Positions 53,395 to 61,174 of a DNA stretch of 64,000 bases are shown one piece after another (position 1 is the stretch's first letter; the number at the start of each line of letters is the position of its first letter). Position numbers and translations under genes: made by a program. This DNA is from VGDP01 sp964530335 (GTDB lineage: Bacteria > Pseudomonadota > Alphaproteobacteria > SP197): NCBI GenBank assembly GCA_964530335.1, contig CAZGYG010000002.1, forward strand, positions 1 to 64,000, given 5' to 3'. Under the pieces are notes generated by a model. That model was not told the DNA's origin, made no database searches, and saw nothing but the letters and a program-made list of their open reading frames with translations.

Positions 53395-54777
53395 TCAGGC
53401 GACGGCCGGAGCGAGCGCGGGGGCGACGATCACACGGTTGCGCCCGGCGCGCTTGGCGGCGTAGGCCGCCTCGTCGGCGCGCTCGATCAGAGTCTCGACG
53501 CTGTCGCCGGGACGATAGGTGGCGACGCCGGCGCTCAAGGTCACGGTCACGGTATCGTCGAGCAGGCCGCTGGGTATCGGCGTCCCGCCCACCGCCTGGC
53601 GCAAACGTTCGGCCACGGCCTCGGCCGTCGTCTGGTCGGTCGCCGGCAGCACGGCGACGAACTCCTCGCCGCCGAAGCGCGCCGCGAGGTCGGAGACGCG
53701 CAAGGCGCTTTCCAGGCGACGGGCGGCGGTGGCCAGGATGCGATCGCCGGCCAGATGGCCGAAGCGATCGTTGATCGACTTGAAGTGATCGATGTCGATC
53801 ATGACCACGGCGAGCGCCCGCCGATCCGCGGCGCACGCCGCCACCTGGCGCGCGAGGTGTGCGGTCAGATAGCGCCGGCCGAACAGCCCGGTGAGCTCGT
53901 CGACCGCCGCCGCGTTCAGGTTGCGCTCGATCTCCTTGACCAGGCGCAGGTGCGCCACGTGGCGGCGAATCTGGTTGCGGATGCGCACGACGAGCTCGTC
54001 GCGGTCGATCGGCGCCATGGCGTAGTCGTTGACCCCGAGATCGAGCGCCCGGACCACCTTGGCGCGATCCTCGACCTCGCCCAGCGCGACGATGGGGAGG
54101 TGGCGCGAGTTCGGATTGGCGCGGATCGCCGCGCACAGGCGCAGGCCGTCGAACCCCGGCGACGCCAGGCTGACCACGGCCAGATCGACGACGCCCCCGG
54201 CGAGGCGCGCCATGACCCCGGCCGCCTCGTCCTCGACCGCGACGTCGTAGTCCGCGCCGAGAACGCGTTCGAGGTCGTCCGCCTCGGGCGCGAAGTCCGT
54301 GGCGACGACGACGGCGCGCCGGATTTTCTCATCGCGCTCGTCGCCACCGTCGCCGGCGCCGAGATCGTGCGACGTGGCGAGCCGGAAGCGCAGCTCGTCC
54401 TCGGTCTGCTTCAAGCGCAGCAGCGAACGCAAGCGGGCGAACAGGGCGAGATCGTCGACCGGGCGGGTCAGGAAATCGTCGGCGCCGGCCTCGAGGCCGC
54501 AGAGGCGATCCTCGGCCGCGCTGAGCGCCGTCACCATGACAACGGGAATGTGCCGAAACGCCGGGTCGGCCTTCAGGCGCCGGCAGGTCTCGAATCCGTC
54601 CATGCGCGGCATCATGACGTCGAGGATAATGAGGTCGGGCGCCTCCTCGGCCACGAGCTCGAGCGCGGCGACGCCGTCCGGGGCAGTGCGCGCCTCGTAG
54701 TATTCGGCGCCGAGCTTCGCCACCATGAGGCGCAGGTTCACCGGCTGGTCATCGACCACCAGAATGCGACCGGGCAT
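53395..54777 (-). CDS. pleD: PleD-type response regulator diguanylate cyclase
   Basis: 460 residues: receiver 1 with phosphoacceptor Asp53 (LIILDVMMPRMDG), a second receiver (about 155-275) whose acceptor position is lost (VVSLASPGFDG), and a GGDEF domain with active site ARFGGEEFVAVLP. Five residues upstream, RVSD gives the RxxD inhibitory c-di-GMP site. This is the exact PleD plan: phosphorylation of receiver 1 with receiver 2 as dimer adaptor. It makes c-di-GMP, linked in Caulobacter to the motile-to-sessile switch. It follows the DivK gene after 6 nt. Confidence 0.93.
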   Translation of the reverse strand: MPGRILVVDDQPVNLRLMVAKLGAEYYEARTAPDGVAALELVAEEAPDLIILDVMMPRMDGFETCRRLKADPAFRHIPVVMVTALSAAEDRLCGLEAGADDFLTRPVDDLALFARLRSLLRLKQTEDELRFRLATSHDLGAGDGGDERDEKIRRAVVVATDFAPEADDLERVLGADYDVAVEDEAAGVMARLAGGVVDLAVVSLASPGFDGLRLCAAIRANPNSRHLPIVALGEVEDRAKVVRALDLGVNDYAMAPIDRDELVVRIRNQIRRHVAHLRLVKEIERNLNAAAVDELTGLFGRRYLTAHLARQVAACAADRRALAVVMIDIDHFKSINDRFGHLAGDRILATAARRLESALRVSDLAARFGGEEFVAVLPATDQTTAEAVAERLRQAVGGTPIPSGLLDDTVTVTLSAGVATYRPGDSVETLIERADEAAYAAKRAGRNRVIVAPALAPAVA

Positions 54778-54783
54778 GGCGGG

Positions 54784-55242
54784 TCAGCTCAGGAGCCGGG
54801 CAACGGTCGCGAGGAAGTCGCGGCACGAGATCGGCTTCGCCACGTAGGCGTCGCAGCCCGCGGCGCGCGCGCGCTTCTCGTCGCCCGCCATCGCGAGCGC
54901 GGTCACCGCGATGACGGGAGTCTCGCGGGTGGCGGCATCGTTCTTGAGCCAGCCGACGACGTCGAGACCGGAGGCGTCCGGGAGCTGGACGTCGAGGACG
55001 ATGAGCGCCGGCTGGTGGCGCCGCGCCAGCTGATACCCGTCCTCGCCGTTACCGGTGGCCAGCACGTCATAACCGTTCGCCGCGAGCAGGTCCCGGAACA
55101 GCTTGCGGTTGAGCACGTCGTCCTCGATGACCAGAATCTTGAGCGGCCGTTCGCCGCTCAAGATTCCGACCGGCCCGGGTTGGGATTCGGCGGTCAACGG
55201 TTGCTCCAGGGTGTGTTTCGTGCCCAATTTTCGTGACCACAT
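54784..55242 (-). CDS. divK: DivK-like single-domain response regulator
   Basis: Receiver domain KILVIEDDVLNRKLFRDLLA, acceptor Asp in IVLDVQLPDASG, then VIAVTALAMAGDE and AYVAKPIS. No output domain, as in DivK, which signals through protein contacts to control cell division and development. The start is uncertain: ATG at 55242 (152 residues) has a weak ribosome site; TTG at 55197 has GGAG at proper spacing; TTG at 55161 gives a DivK-sized 125 residues and lies within a perfect hairpin. The order divK-pleD is conserved in alphaproteobacteria. Confidence 0.88.
   Translation of the reverse strand: MWSRKLGTKHTLEQPLTAESQPGPVGILSGERPLKILVIEDDVLNRKLFRDLLAANGYDVLATGNGEDGYQLARRHQPALIVLDVQLPDASGLDVVGWLKNDAATRETPVIAVTALAMAGDEKRARAAGCDAYVAKPISCRDFLATVARLLS
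55135..55165 (-). promoter_or_regulatory. Perfect 13-bp hairpin at the divK 5' end
   Basis: AATCTTGAGCGGC and its exact reverse complement GCCGCTCAAGATT are separated by a 5-nt loop (CGTTC). In the divK mRNA this stem encodes ILSGERPLKI and covers a candidate TTG start. A 13-bp perfect stem inside a coding start is not expected from codon use alone. Confidence 0.55.
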
Positions 55243-55284
55243 TGAGCCTGAGCGACGTTAAGCGGTGCCTAACGACACGCCACC

Positions 55285-55965
55285 ATGACCCCATCGCCCG
55301 CCACCGCCGAAGCACCCGTCAACGAACAAGCCGCCGCCATCGAACTGCGCCGCGGCGTGCCCCTGGTCGTGTGCGACGCGGACGAGGTTCTGTTCGATTT
55401 CATGACCGGGTTCGAGGCGCACCTCGCCGCCGCGGGCCTTGTTTTCACCTGGCGGGAGTTCCGCTTGAACGGGAATGTGCTGAGGCTGGCGGACGGCACG
55501 GCGCTGGCCCCCGAGGAGGTTAAGGCCACGGTAACCACGTTCTTCGAGGCCGCGACCGAGGACCTGAGCCCGATCGCCGGCGCGGCGAGCGGACTGGCCG
55601 CGCTCGCCGCACGCGCCCAGATCGTCGTGTTGAGCAACATGCCGCCGAACTGCCGCGCGGCGCGCCTGAGGGCCATGGCGCGCCAAGGCATGGACTACCC
55701 GCTGGTCGCCAACCAGGGCTCGAAGGGATCGGTCGTGCGGGACCTCGCCCGGCGCGCCGGCGCCCCAACGTATTTCATCGACGACAGCCCGACGCACCAC
55801 GCCGACGTGGCGCGCCTCGCGCCCGAAGTGACGCGGGTCCACTTCATCGGCCACCCGCGGTTGGCGAACCTGATCGGCCCGGCGCCCGACAGCCACGTGC
55901 GCCCGGACGACTGGCCCGGGATCGTCGACTACGTCGCCGCCGACCTGGAGCGCCGCGGCTATTGA
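55285..55965 (+). CDS. HAD-superfamily-like protein
   Basis: 226 residues with the four HAD motifs: I, VVCDADEVLFDF (D-x-D); II, IVVLSNMP; III, Lys in NQGSKGSVVRDLA; IV, YFIDDSPTHHADV (DD). Between I and II is a small helical cap (about 50-95). Phosphatase or phosphotransferase activity is expected. The D-A-D-E-V-L motif with a Val before the cap resembles an alphaproteobacterial group of unknown substrate. It starts 43 bp from the divergent divK start. Confidence 0.8.
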   Translation: MTPSPATAEAPVNEQAAAIELRRGVPLVVCDADEVLFDFMTGFEAHLAAAGLVFTWREFRLNGNVLRLADGTALAPEEVKATVTTFFEAATEDLSPIAGAASGLAALAARAQIVVLSNMPPNCRAARLRAMARQGMDYPLVANQGSKGSVVRDLARRAGAPTYFIDDSPTHHADVARLAPEVTRVHFIGHPRLANLIGPAPDSHVRPDDWPGIVDYVAADLERRGY

Positions 55966-55972
55966 TCCGGGT

Positions 55973-56800
55973 TCAGCACCCCGGCGGTGGCAAAGTCGCC
56001 AGCTCGACGAGCTCCGCGTCGATCACGTACGCGCCGTAGTCGAGCTCGACTTCCCGCGCGACGCCGTTGTCGTGGAGCAGGATGCCGATCTCGAACGACG
56101 GCCGGTCGGGATCCTCGCCAGGCATGAAGTAGGCGAGGCGCATGGGCCAGACATCGCCGTCGCCGGGCACCTCGGGGCCGCCAGAGACGGGCCGCGGCCG
56201 GCCGAGCGCCGCGCCGACATCGACGGGGCCATCGATCGAGGTGCCATCGAAGGTCGGGCGCAGGACGTAGGTCTCGCCGGCCTGGACCCGCTCGATCAGG
56301 AAGACCGTGTGCCGGGTCGGAAACATGGTGCCGGCGGGCAACGGGATGGTCGCGGGCGCCGGCTTGGCGAGGGTGACGCTGCCGGGGCCATCGTTCGCCT
56401 CGAGCCGGGCCTCGCCGCGGATCTCCTCGACCGGGCCGGCGTCGTGCCACGTGCGGTCCTCGAAGCGGAACCGGGTGCCGTCCCGCGACTCCCAGCTCGC
56501 GAACGACGAATACGACCGGAAGGCATCCTGGCCCTCGTAGGTGATGTCGAGAACCATGCGCTGGTCGACGGTCCAGCCGTCGCAGACATCGGTGAATTCG
56601 ACCGCCATGCGGCCCCGGACGTCGGCGATGCCGCCTTCGCCGGGCGGCGAACCGAGGCTGAGATCGTAAACCGCGCGATGGGGCAGGAGGCCCTGGGCGG
56701 CGGCGCCCGCCGCGGCTGCCCCGGCGGCCAATGTGCCCGCGGCGGAAAGCAAGAGCGCCGCGCCCAGGCGCCGAAGCGCGTGGCCGCGCCCAGGCATCAT
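55973..56800 (-). CDS. eipB: EipB-family (DUF1849) cell envelope integrity protein
   Basis: 275 residues. After a signal peptide (GAALLLSAAGTLAAGAAAAG) the mature part begins LLPHRAVYDLSL, the family start. It forms a spiral beta-structure in the periplasm in Brucella EipB, where loss sensitises cells to envelope stress. Two cysteines are present in the mature protein: one in FTDVCDGWTVDQ and one as the very last residue (PPPGC). This agrees with the conserved disulfide of EipB. DUF1849 is restricted to alphaproteobacteria, which supports the taxonomic reading. The ATG overlaps the upstream gene stop (ATGA). Confidence 0.87.
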   Translation of the reverse strand: MMPGRGHALRRLGAALLLSAAGTLAAGAAAAGAAAQGLLPHRAVYDLSLGSPPGEGGIADVRGRMAVEFTDVCDGWTVDQRMVLDITYEGQDAFRSYSSFASWESRDGTRFRFEDRTWHDAGPVEEIRGEARLEANDGPGSVTLAKPAPATIPLPAGTMFPTRHTVFLIERVQAGETYVLRPTFDGTSIDGPVDVGAALGRPRPVSGGPEVPGDGDVWPMRLAYFMPGEDPDRPSFEIGILLHDNGVAREVELDYGAYVIDAELVELATLPPPGC

Positions 56801-57576
56801 GCGTCGAGCGCCAGCCGCATCAACCGCCCGAATCCCGCTATCGGGTCCGCGACACCGGCAAGCCTGAGCGCGTGCCAATAGAGCGCATGGTTGCTCGACA
56901 GCACCGGCTTGCCGAGCCGGGCCTCGAGCCGTTCGATCAGGCCGAGCGCCCGGAGCGCGGTGCAACTGACGAACACCGCGTCGGCGCGGCGATGGTCGAG
57001 GCCCTCGGCCGCGGCCACGATGGCCTCGGGCGCCACGCGGCACATCTCGTCCTCGGTGAGCAGGTTGAAGCTCGCGATGTCGACGACCTCGATGCCGTTG
57101 GCGTCGAGATACGCCACGACCGGGGCGTTAACGTCGGCCACGTAGGGCGTCAGCACGGCGACACGGCGGGCGCCGAGCCGCCGCAAGCCGGCGAGCGCGC
57201 CGGTGATCGGGGTCGTCACGGCGACGCCGGGGCGCGCGGCCTGGATCGCCGCGATGACGGCGGGCACGCCGGCGACGACCGTGCCCGAGGTGCAGGCGTA
57301 GGCGACCACGTCGAGACGCTGGCCGGGCAGGATGAGCGCGGTCGCCGCGGTCAGCCCTTGCGCGGTCCGTATCAGGTTCTCGACCGTCACGGCGTACGAC
57401 ATTACCCGGCTGACATGGAGCGTGATGTCGGGCGCAAGCCCGAGGGCGCGAAAATCTGGCTCGACCGTGGCGTCCCCCGAGAGCGCGATGAGCCCGATGC
57501 GGGCGCGCGCGCCCGCGCCCTGGTCGAGCGTCGCCGGCACGCTGGTCGGCCGGGTCCTGGGCAACGCTAGGTTCAT
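56797..57576 (-). CDS. Asp/Glu racemase superfamily protein (maleate isomerase/EutA-like)
   Basis: 259 residues. The two catalytic cysteines of the superfamily are present: Cys95 in VVAYACTSGTVVAG and Cys205 in VFVSCTALRA. VLTPYVADVN and SSNHALYWHALRLAGV resemble maleate cis-trans isomerase, arylmalonate decarboxylase and ectoine-utilisation EutA. The specific reaction is open. The gene is upstream of eipB and overlaps it, an unlikely functional pair, so the overlap may be incidental. The start is ATG at 57576, 80 bp from the gap. Confidence 0.82.
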   Translation of the reverse strand: MNLALPRTRPTSVPATLDQGAGARARIGLIALSGDATVEPDFRALGLAPDITLHVSRVMSYAVTVENLIRTAQGLTAATALILPGQRLDVVAYACTSGTVVAGVPAVIAAIQAARPGVAVTTPITGALAGLRRLGARRVAVLTPYVADVNAPVVAYLDANGIEVVDIASFNLLTEDEMCRVAPEAIVAAAEGLDHRRADAVFVSCTALRALGLIERLEARLGKPVLSSNHALYWHALRLAGVADPIAGFGRLMRLALDA

Positions 57577-57601
57577 GGGCCGGCTCCTGGACTTCGGGGC
57601 G

Positions 57602-57811
57602 CTTGGGCGGAGATCGGCGCGATCTTCGCCCGACCCACGCGGGCGCGCAACCGGCTNNNNNNNNNNNNNNNNNNNNNNNNNNNNNNNNNNNNNNNNNNNN
57701 NNNNNNNNNNNNNNNNNNNNNNNNNNNNNNNNNNNNNNNNNNNNNNNNNNNNNNNNCTTGGGCGGAGATCGGCGCGATCTTCGCCCGACCCACGCGGGCG
57801 CGCAACCGGCT
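57602..57811. other. 100-N assembly gap with duplicated 55-bp flanks
   Basis: N run at 57657-57756. The 55 bases before (57602-57656) and after (57757-57811), starting CTTGGGCGGAGATCGGCGCG, are identical, the same signature as the gap near 53 kb. The real spacer between the flanking genes is probably one copy (about 235 bp shorter than a literal reading minus one flank would suggest if the Ns were real). The flanking genes end outside the duplicate apart from the last base of the deiminase-like stop. Confidence 0.9.
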
Positions 57812-58851
57812 CAAGACACCGAGGCCCTCGCCGGAAGGGCGAGCGTGATGGCGGCAAGCCCGACGCCCGAGGCGAACAGGTCGAGCGCCGGCTGGCGCAC
57901 AAGCTCGCGCTCGCCGAACGCGCCCTTGACGGCCTGGGATGCCTGTTCGTCGAGCGGGTCGTCGAAGCTCGGCATGACGACCGCGCCGTTGGCGACGTAA
58001 AGGTTGAGGTAGCTCAGCGGCAGGCGCCGGCCGTCGCGGCGCTGCGGCGTCGGCTGCTGGACCATGACGATGTCGAGCACACGGCCGCGCGCGTCGGTCG
58101 CCTTGCGTAGACGCTCGACGTTGTCCGACAACATCGGATGGTTGACGTCGTTGTGGTCGCCGGCGGTCATGGCCAGCACGACGCCCGGCCGCGCGAACGC
58201 GGCGACGAGGGTGGCGTGGCCACGGGTCGAGTCGTTCTCGAGCGCGCCGGCGAGCCAGATGATCCGGTGGACGCCGAGGTAATCGGCGAGCAAGCCCTCG
58301 ACCGCCTTGCGATCGCGCCCGCCATTGCGCCGCTCATCCAGCAGCACGCTCTCGGGCGCGATCAAGGTGCCTTCGCCGTCGACCAGGATGGCGCCGCCTT
58401 CGAGCACCATGGGCGCCTGGTAGCGAGGAAGCGCGAGCTCGCCAAGCAGGAGCTCGGCGAGCGCCGCGTCCTTGGCGAACTCCGGCTCCTGGCCGCCGTA
58501 GCCGTCGAAGTCCCAATCGACCCCGGCCACGGTGCCGTCGCGCCCGACGACGAAGGTGGGGCCGCTGTCGCGGACGAAGGAGTCGTCCATCGGCATGGGC
58601 GACACCGCGACCCCGCTGCCGCAAGCCAGCGAGGCGCCAGCCACCAGCGGCGGATCGGCCAGCATCGTCACCGGCTCGAAGCGCGCGATCGCGCGCGCCG
58701 TGGCGGCGGCCGCCTCGCGCGCAAGGTCGAGCTCGGCGTCGCCGCCAAAGCTTGCCCCCCGGCATGGCCAGGCCATGAAGCAGCGCGCGTGCGGTGCCCA
58801 CGCCGGAGGCATCTCCAGCCCGTCCTGGGCGGGCGTGCGCGAGTCGGTCAT
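57811..58851 (-). CDS. Agmatine deiminase-family protein lacking catalytic Cys and His
   Basis: 346 residues from ATG at 58851. The guanidino-modifying fold is clear: MPPAWAPHARCFMAWPC, MDDSFVRDSGPTFVVG (Asp90 and Asp95), MVLEGGAILVDGEGTLI and DYLGVHRIIWLAGALENDST. In true agmatine deiminases the His motif is GHVD and the end reads GGGNIHCITQ. Here the first is GHAT (His212 kept, Asp lost) and the second is SGVGLAAITL, with Ala334 at the nucleophilic Cys and Ala333 at the His. Deiminase activity by the known mechanism is therefore not expected. It may be a pseudoenzyme or have a new reaction. Confidence 0.82.
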   Translation of the reverse strand: MTDSRTPAQDGLEMPPAWAPHARCFMAWPCRGASFGGDAELDLAREAAAATARAIARFEPVTMLADPPLVAGASLACGSGVAVSPMPMDDSFVRDSGPTFVVGRDGTVAGVDWDFDGYGGQEPEFAKDAALAELLLGELALPRYQAPMVLEGGAILVDGEGTLIAPESVLLDERRNGGRDRKAVEGLLADYLGVHRIIWLAGALENDSTRGHATLVAAFARPGVVLAMTAGDHNDVNHPMLSDNVERLRKATDARGRVLDIVMVQQPTPQRRDGRRLPLSYLNLYVANGAVVMPSFDDPLDEQASQAVKGAFGERELVRQPALDLFASGVGLAAITLALPARASVS

Positions 58852-58986
58852 CGCAATCCGGAACCTTTTCCCCGTTCGAGATTGCCGGTCGGGGCCGGGG
58901 TGGTCAAGGACGTGGCTGGCCGGTTTGACAGCCCCAGCCAAAGCCCTTATTCACCGCGTGCGTCGCAGGGGTGCCTGGAGACAGCC

Positions 58987-59451
58987 ATGGCCGGAAACAT
59001 CGAGGCCCGACTCGCCGAACTCGGCGTCGCGCTGCCCAAGGCCGCGGCGCCGGTGGCCAATTACGTCCCGTGGGTGATCACCGGCAAACTCCTGTTCATC
59101 GCCGGGCAGGTGACGCTGGTGGACGGCAAGGCGCAGTACGTCGGCCAGCTCGGCCGCGAGTTCGGCGTCGAGGACGGGGCCAAGGCCGCGCGGCTCTGCG
59201 CCATCAACATCCTGGCGCAGGTCAAGGCGGCCACGGGCGAGTTGGACCGGGTGGCGCGCTGCGTCAAGCTGACCGGGTTCGTCAACGCCACGCCTGATTT
59301 CAAGGATCACCCGAAGGTCGTCAACGGCGCGTCGGACCTGATGGTCGAGGCGTTCGGCGAAAGCGGCCGCCACGCCCGCGCCGCGGTCGGCGTCAGCGGC
59401 CTGCCGCTGGGCGTCGCCGTCGAGGTCGACGCCGTGTTCGAGCTGGCCTGA
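58987..59451 (+). CDS. RidA family protein
   Basis: 154 residues, longer than classic RidA (about 130) and of the subgroup starting NIEARLAELGVALPKAAAPV. Core motifs are ITGKLLFIAGQVTLVDGK, VKLTGFVNATPDF and ARAAVGVSGLPLGVAVEVDA. RidA proteins trimerise and hydrolyse reactive enamine/imine intermediates. The family's usual Arg is near (GRHARAAVGV), but substrate specificity in this subgroup is unclear. It starts 6 nt before the ThDP enzyme gene, suggesting a joint role. Confidence 0.88.
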   Translation: MAGNIEARLAELGVALPKAAAPVANYVPWVITGKLLFIAGQVTLVDGKAQYVGQLGREFGVEDGAKAARLCAINILAQVKAATGELDRVARCVKLTGFVNATPDFKDHPKVVNGASDLMVEAFGESGRHARAAVGVSGLPLGVAVEVDAVFELA

Positions 59452-59457
59452 GGCGCC

Positions 59458-61092
59458 ATGAACGGCGGCGACGCCCTGGTCGCCACCCTGGTCGCGCACG
59501 GGGTCGACACCGCGTTCTGCGTGCCGGGCGAAAGCTATCTCGCCGTGCTCGAGGCGCTCCGGCAGAACGCCAACCGGGTCCGCCTGGTCGTCACCCGCCA
59601 CGAATCGGGCGCGACCTACGCCGCGTGCGGCTACGGCCGCATCGCCCGGCGCCCCGGCATCGCCTTCGTCACCCGCGGACCAGGCGCCACCAACGCCGCG
59701 ATCGGCATCCACTGCGCCAAGCAGGATTCGGTGCCGCTGGTCCTGTTCGTCGGCCAGGTGCCGACCCACGAGCGCGACCGCGAAGCGTTCCAGGAGATCG
59801 ACTACCGCGCCATGTTCCAACCGATCGCGAAGGCGGTGTTCGAGCCGACCTCGCCCGATCAGGTCGCGGCGGTCACCGCGCGGGCCATGCGCATCGCCAT
59901 GGCCGGGCGGCCCGGCCCGGTCGTGGTGTCGCTGCCCGAGGACGTGACCGAGGGCGCCGCGGGCGAACCCGACGTGCTGGAGCCGCGGCCGCGCCCGAGC
60001 GCCGCGCCGACGAAGGCGGCGGTGGCCGAGGCCGTGAAGCGTATCGCCGCCGCGCGCTGCCCGCTGGTCCTGGCCGGCGAGCTGATCGGATTGGAGCGGG
60101 CGCACGTCGAGCTCGTGCGCTTCGTCGAGGCGAGCGGCGCCGGGGTGATCGCCGCGTTCCGCTGCCAGGATTCGTTCCCCAACGACCATCCGGCGTACCT
60201 CGGCCACTTCGGCGTCGGCCGCGCGCCGTACCAGAAGGAACTGTGGGCGGCGTGCGACGTGTTGATCGTCGCCGGCAACCGGCTCGACGGCATCACCACC
60301 GAGGACTTCAGCCTGCCGCGCCCCGACCAGGCGGTGATCGCGATTCACCCGGACGCCGACGTGCACGCGCGCGGGCGCGCGCCCGAGGTCGCGATCGCCG
60401 CGGACGCGGCGCCCACCCTGGAGCTGCTGGCCGCCGCCCTGCCCGCGCCGCCGGCCGAGCGGCTCGTCCGGCGCGAAGCCGTGCGCGCCGCGTTTCTCGA
60501 GTTCCGCGCCGGCCGGCCCCTCGCGGTCGGCCCGCTCGACATGGCCGAGGTCATGGCGGCGTTCGTCGACGGCCTGCCCGACGACCGGGTCGTCGCCAAC
60601 GATGCCGGCAATTTCTCGGGCTGGGTGCACCGCTACGTGCCGTTCGACCGCCCGGGAACCCAGGCCGGACCGATGACCGGCTCGATGGGCTACGCCGTGC
60701 CCGCGGCGATCGGCGCCAAGCTGGCGCGGCCCACGGCCGAGGTCACCGCCTTCGTCGGCGACGGCGGCTTCGGCATGACCGGGCAGGAGATCGCGACGGC
60801 GGTCCAGGAAGGGCTGAAGCTGACCGTGATCGTCGGCGACAACGGCGCGTACGGCACGATCCTGGCGCACCAGTTCCGCTACGCGGGCAAGGGCCGCTAT
60901 CATGGCGTCCACCTGCGCAGCCCGGATTTCGCCGGCCTGGCGCGCGCGTACGGCGCCGCCGCCTGGCGGGTCGAGCGCACCGCCGAGTTCGCGCCGGCCC
61001 TGGCGAAGGCGCGCGCCCACGACGGCGTCAGCGTGATCCACCTGGTGCTCGACGTGCGCGACCTCACGGCGCTGGGGCCGATCGACGTCTAG
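59458..61092 (+). CDS. Thiamine-diphosphate-dependent enzyme (acetolactate synthase-like)
   Basis: 544 residues with the pyrimidine domain (residues 1-165, catalytic Glu in TRHESGATYAACGYG), central domain and pyrophosphate domain (GDGGFGMTGQEIATAVQEGL then VGDNGAYG for Mg2+-ThDP). It looks like acetolactate synthase, but IlvB-type signature residues could not be checked and there is no ilvH neighbour. Relatives include benzoylformate decarboxylase and oxalyl-CoA decarboxylase. It forms an operon with RidA. Its stop codon lies in a tandem repeat. Confidence 0.85.
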   Translation: MNGGDALVATLVAHGVDTAFCVPGESYLAVLEALRQNANRVRLVVTRHESGATYAACGYGRIARRPGIAFVTRGPGATNAAIGIHCAKQDSVPLVLFVGQVPTHERDREAFQEIDYRAMFQPIAKAVFEPTSPDQVAAVTARAMRIAMAGRPGPVVVSLPEDVTEGAAGEPDVLEPRPRPSAAPTKAAVAEAVKRIAAARCPLVLAGELIGLERAHVELVRFVEASGAGVIAAFRCQDSFPNDHPAYLGHFGVGRAPYQKELWAACDVLIVAGNRLDGITTEDFSLPRPDQAVIAIHPDADVHARGRAPEVAIAADAAPTLELLAAALPAPPAERLVRREAVRAAFLEFRAGRPLAVGPLDMAEVMAAFVDGLPDDRVVANDAGNFSGWVHRYVPFDRPGTQAGPMTGSMGYAVPAAIGAKLARPTAEVTAFVGDGGFGMTGQEIATAVQEGLKLTVIVGDNGAYGTILAHQFRYAGKGRYHGVHLRSPDFAGLARAYGAAAWRVERTAEFAPALAKARAHDGVSVIHLVLDVRDLTALGPIDV

Positions 61093-61147
61093 GCGCCGCG
61101 ACGTCCAGGCGCCGCGACGTCCAGGCGTCGCGAAGTCCAGGCGTCGT
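61084..61147. repeat. Four tandem 16-bp repeats over a stop codon
   Basis: GACGTCTAGGCGCCGC, GACGTCCAGGCGCCGC, GACGTCCAGGCGTCGC, GAAGTCCAGGCGTCGT. The first unit contains the TAG of the ThDP gene; in the others the same position is CAG. Non-coding beyond that. Confidence 0.8.
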
Positions 61148-61174
61148 GGCGGGGACGGACGCGAAAGGATCGTG

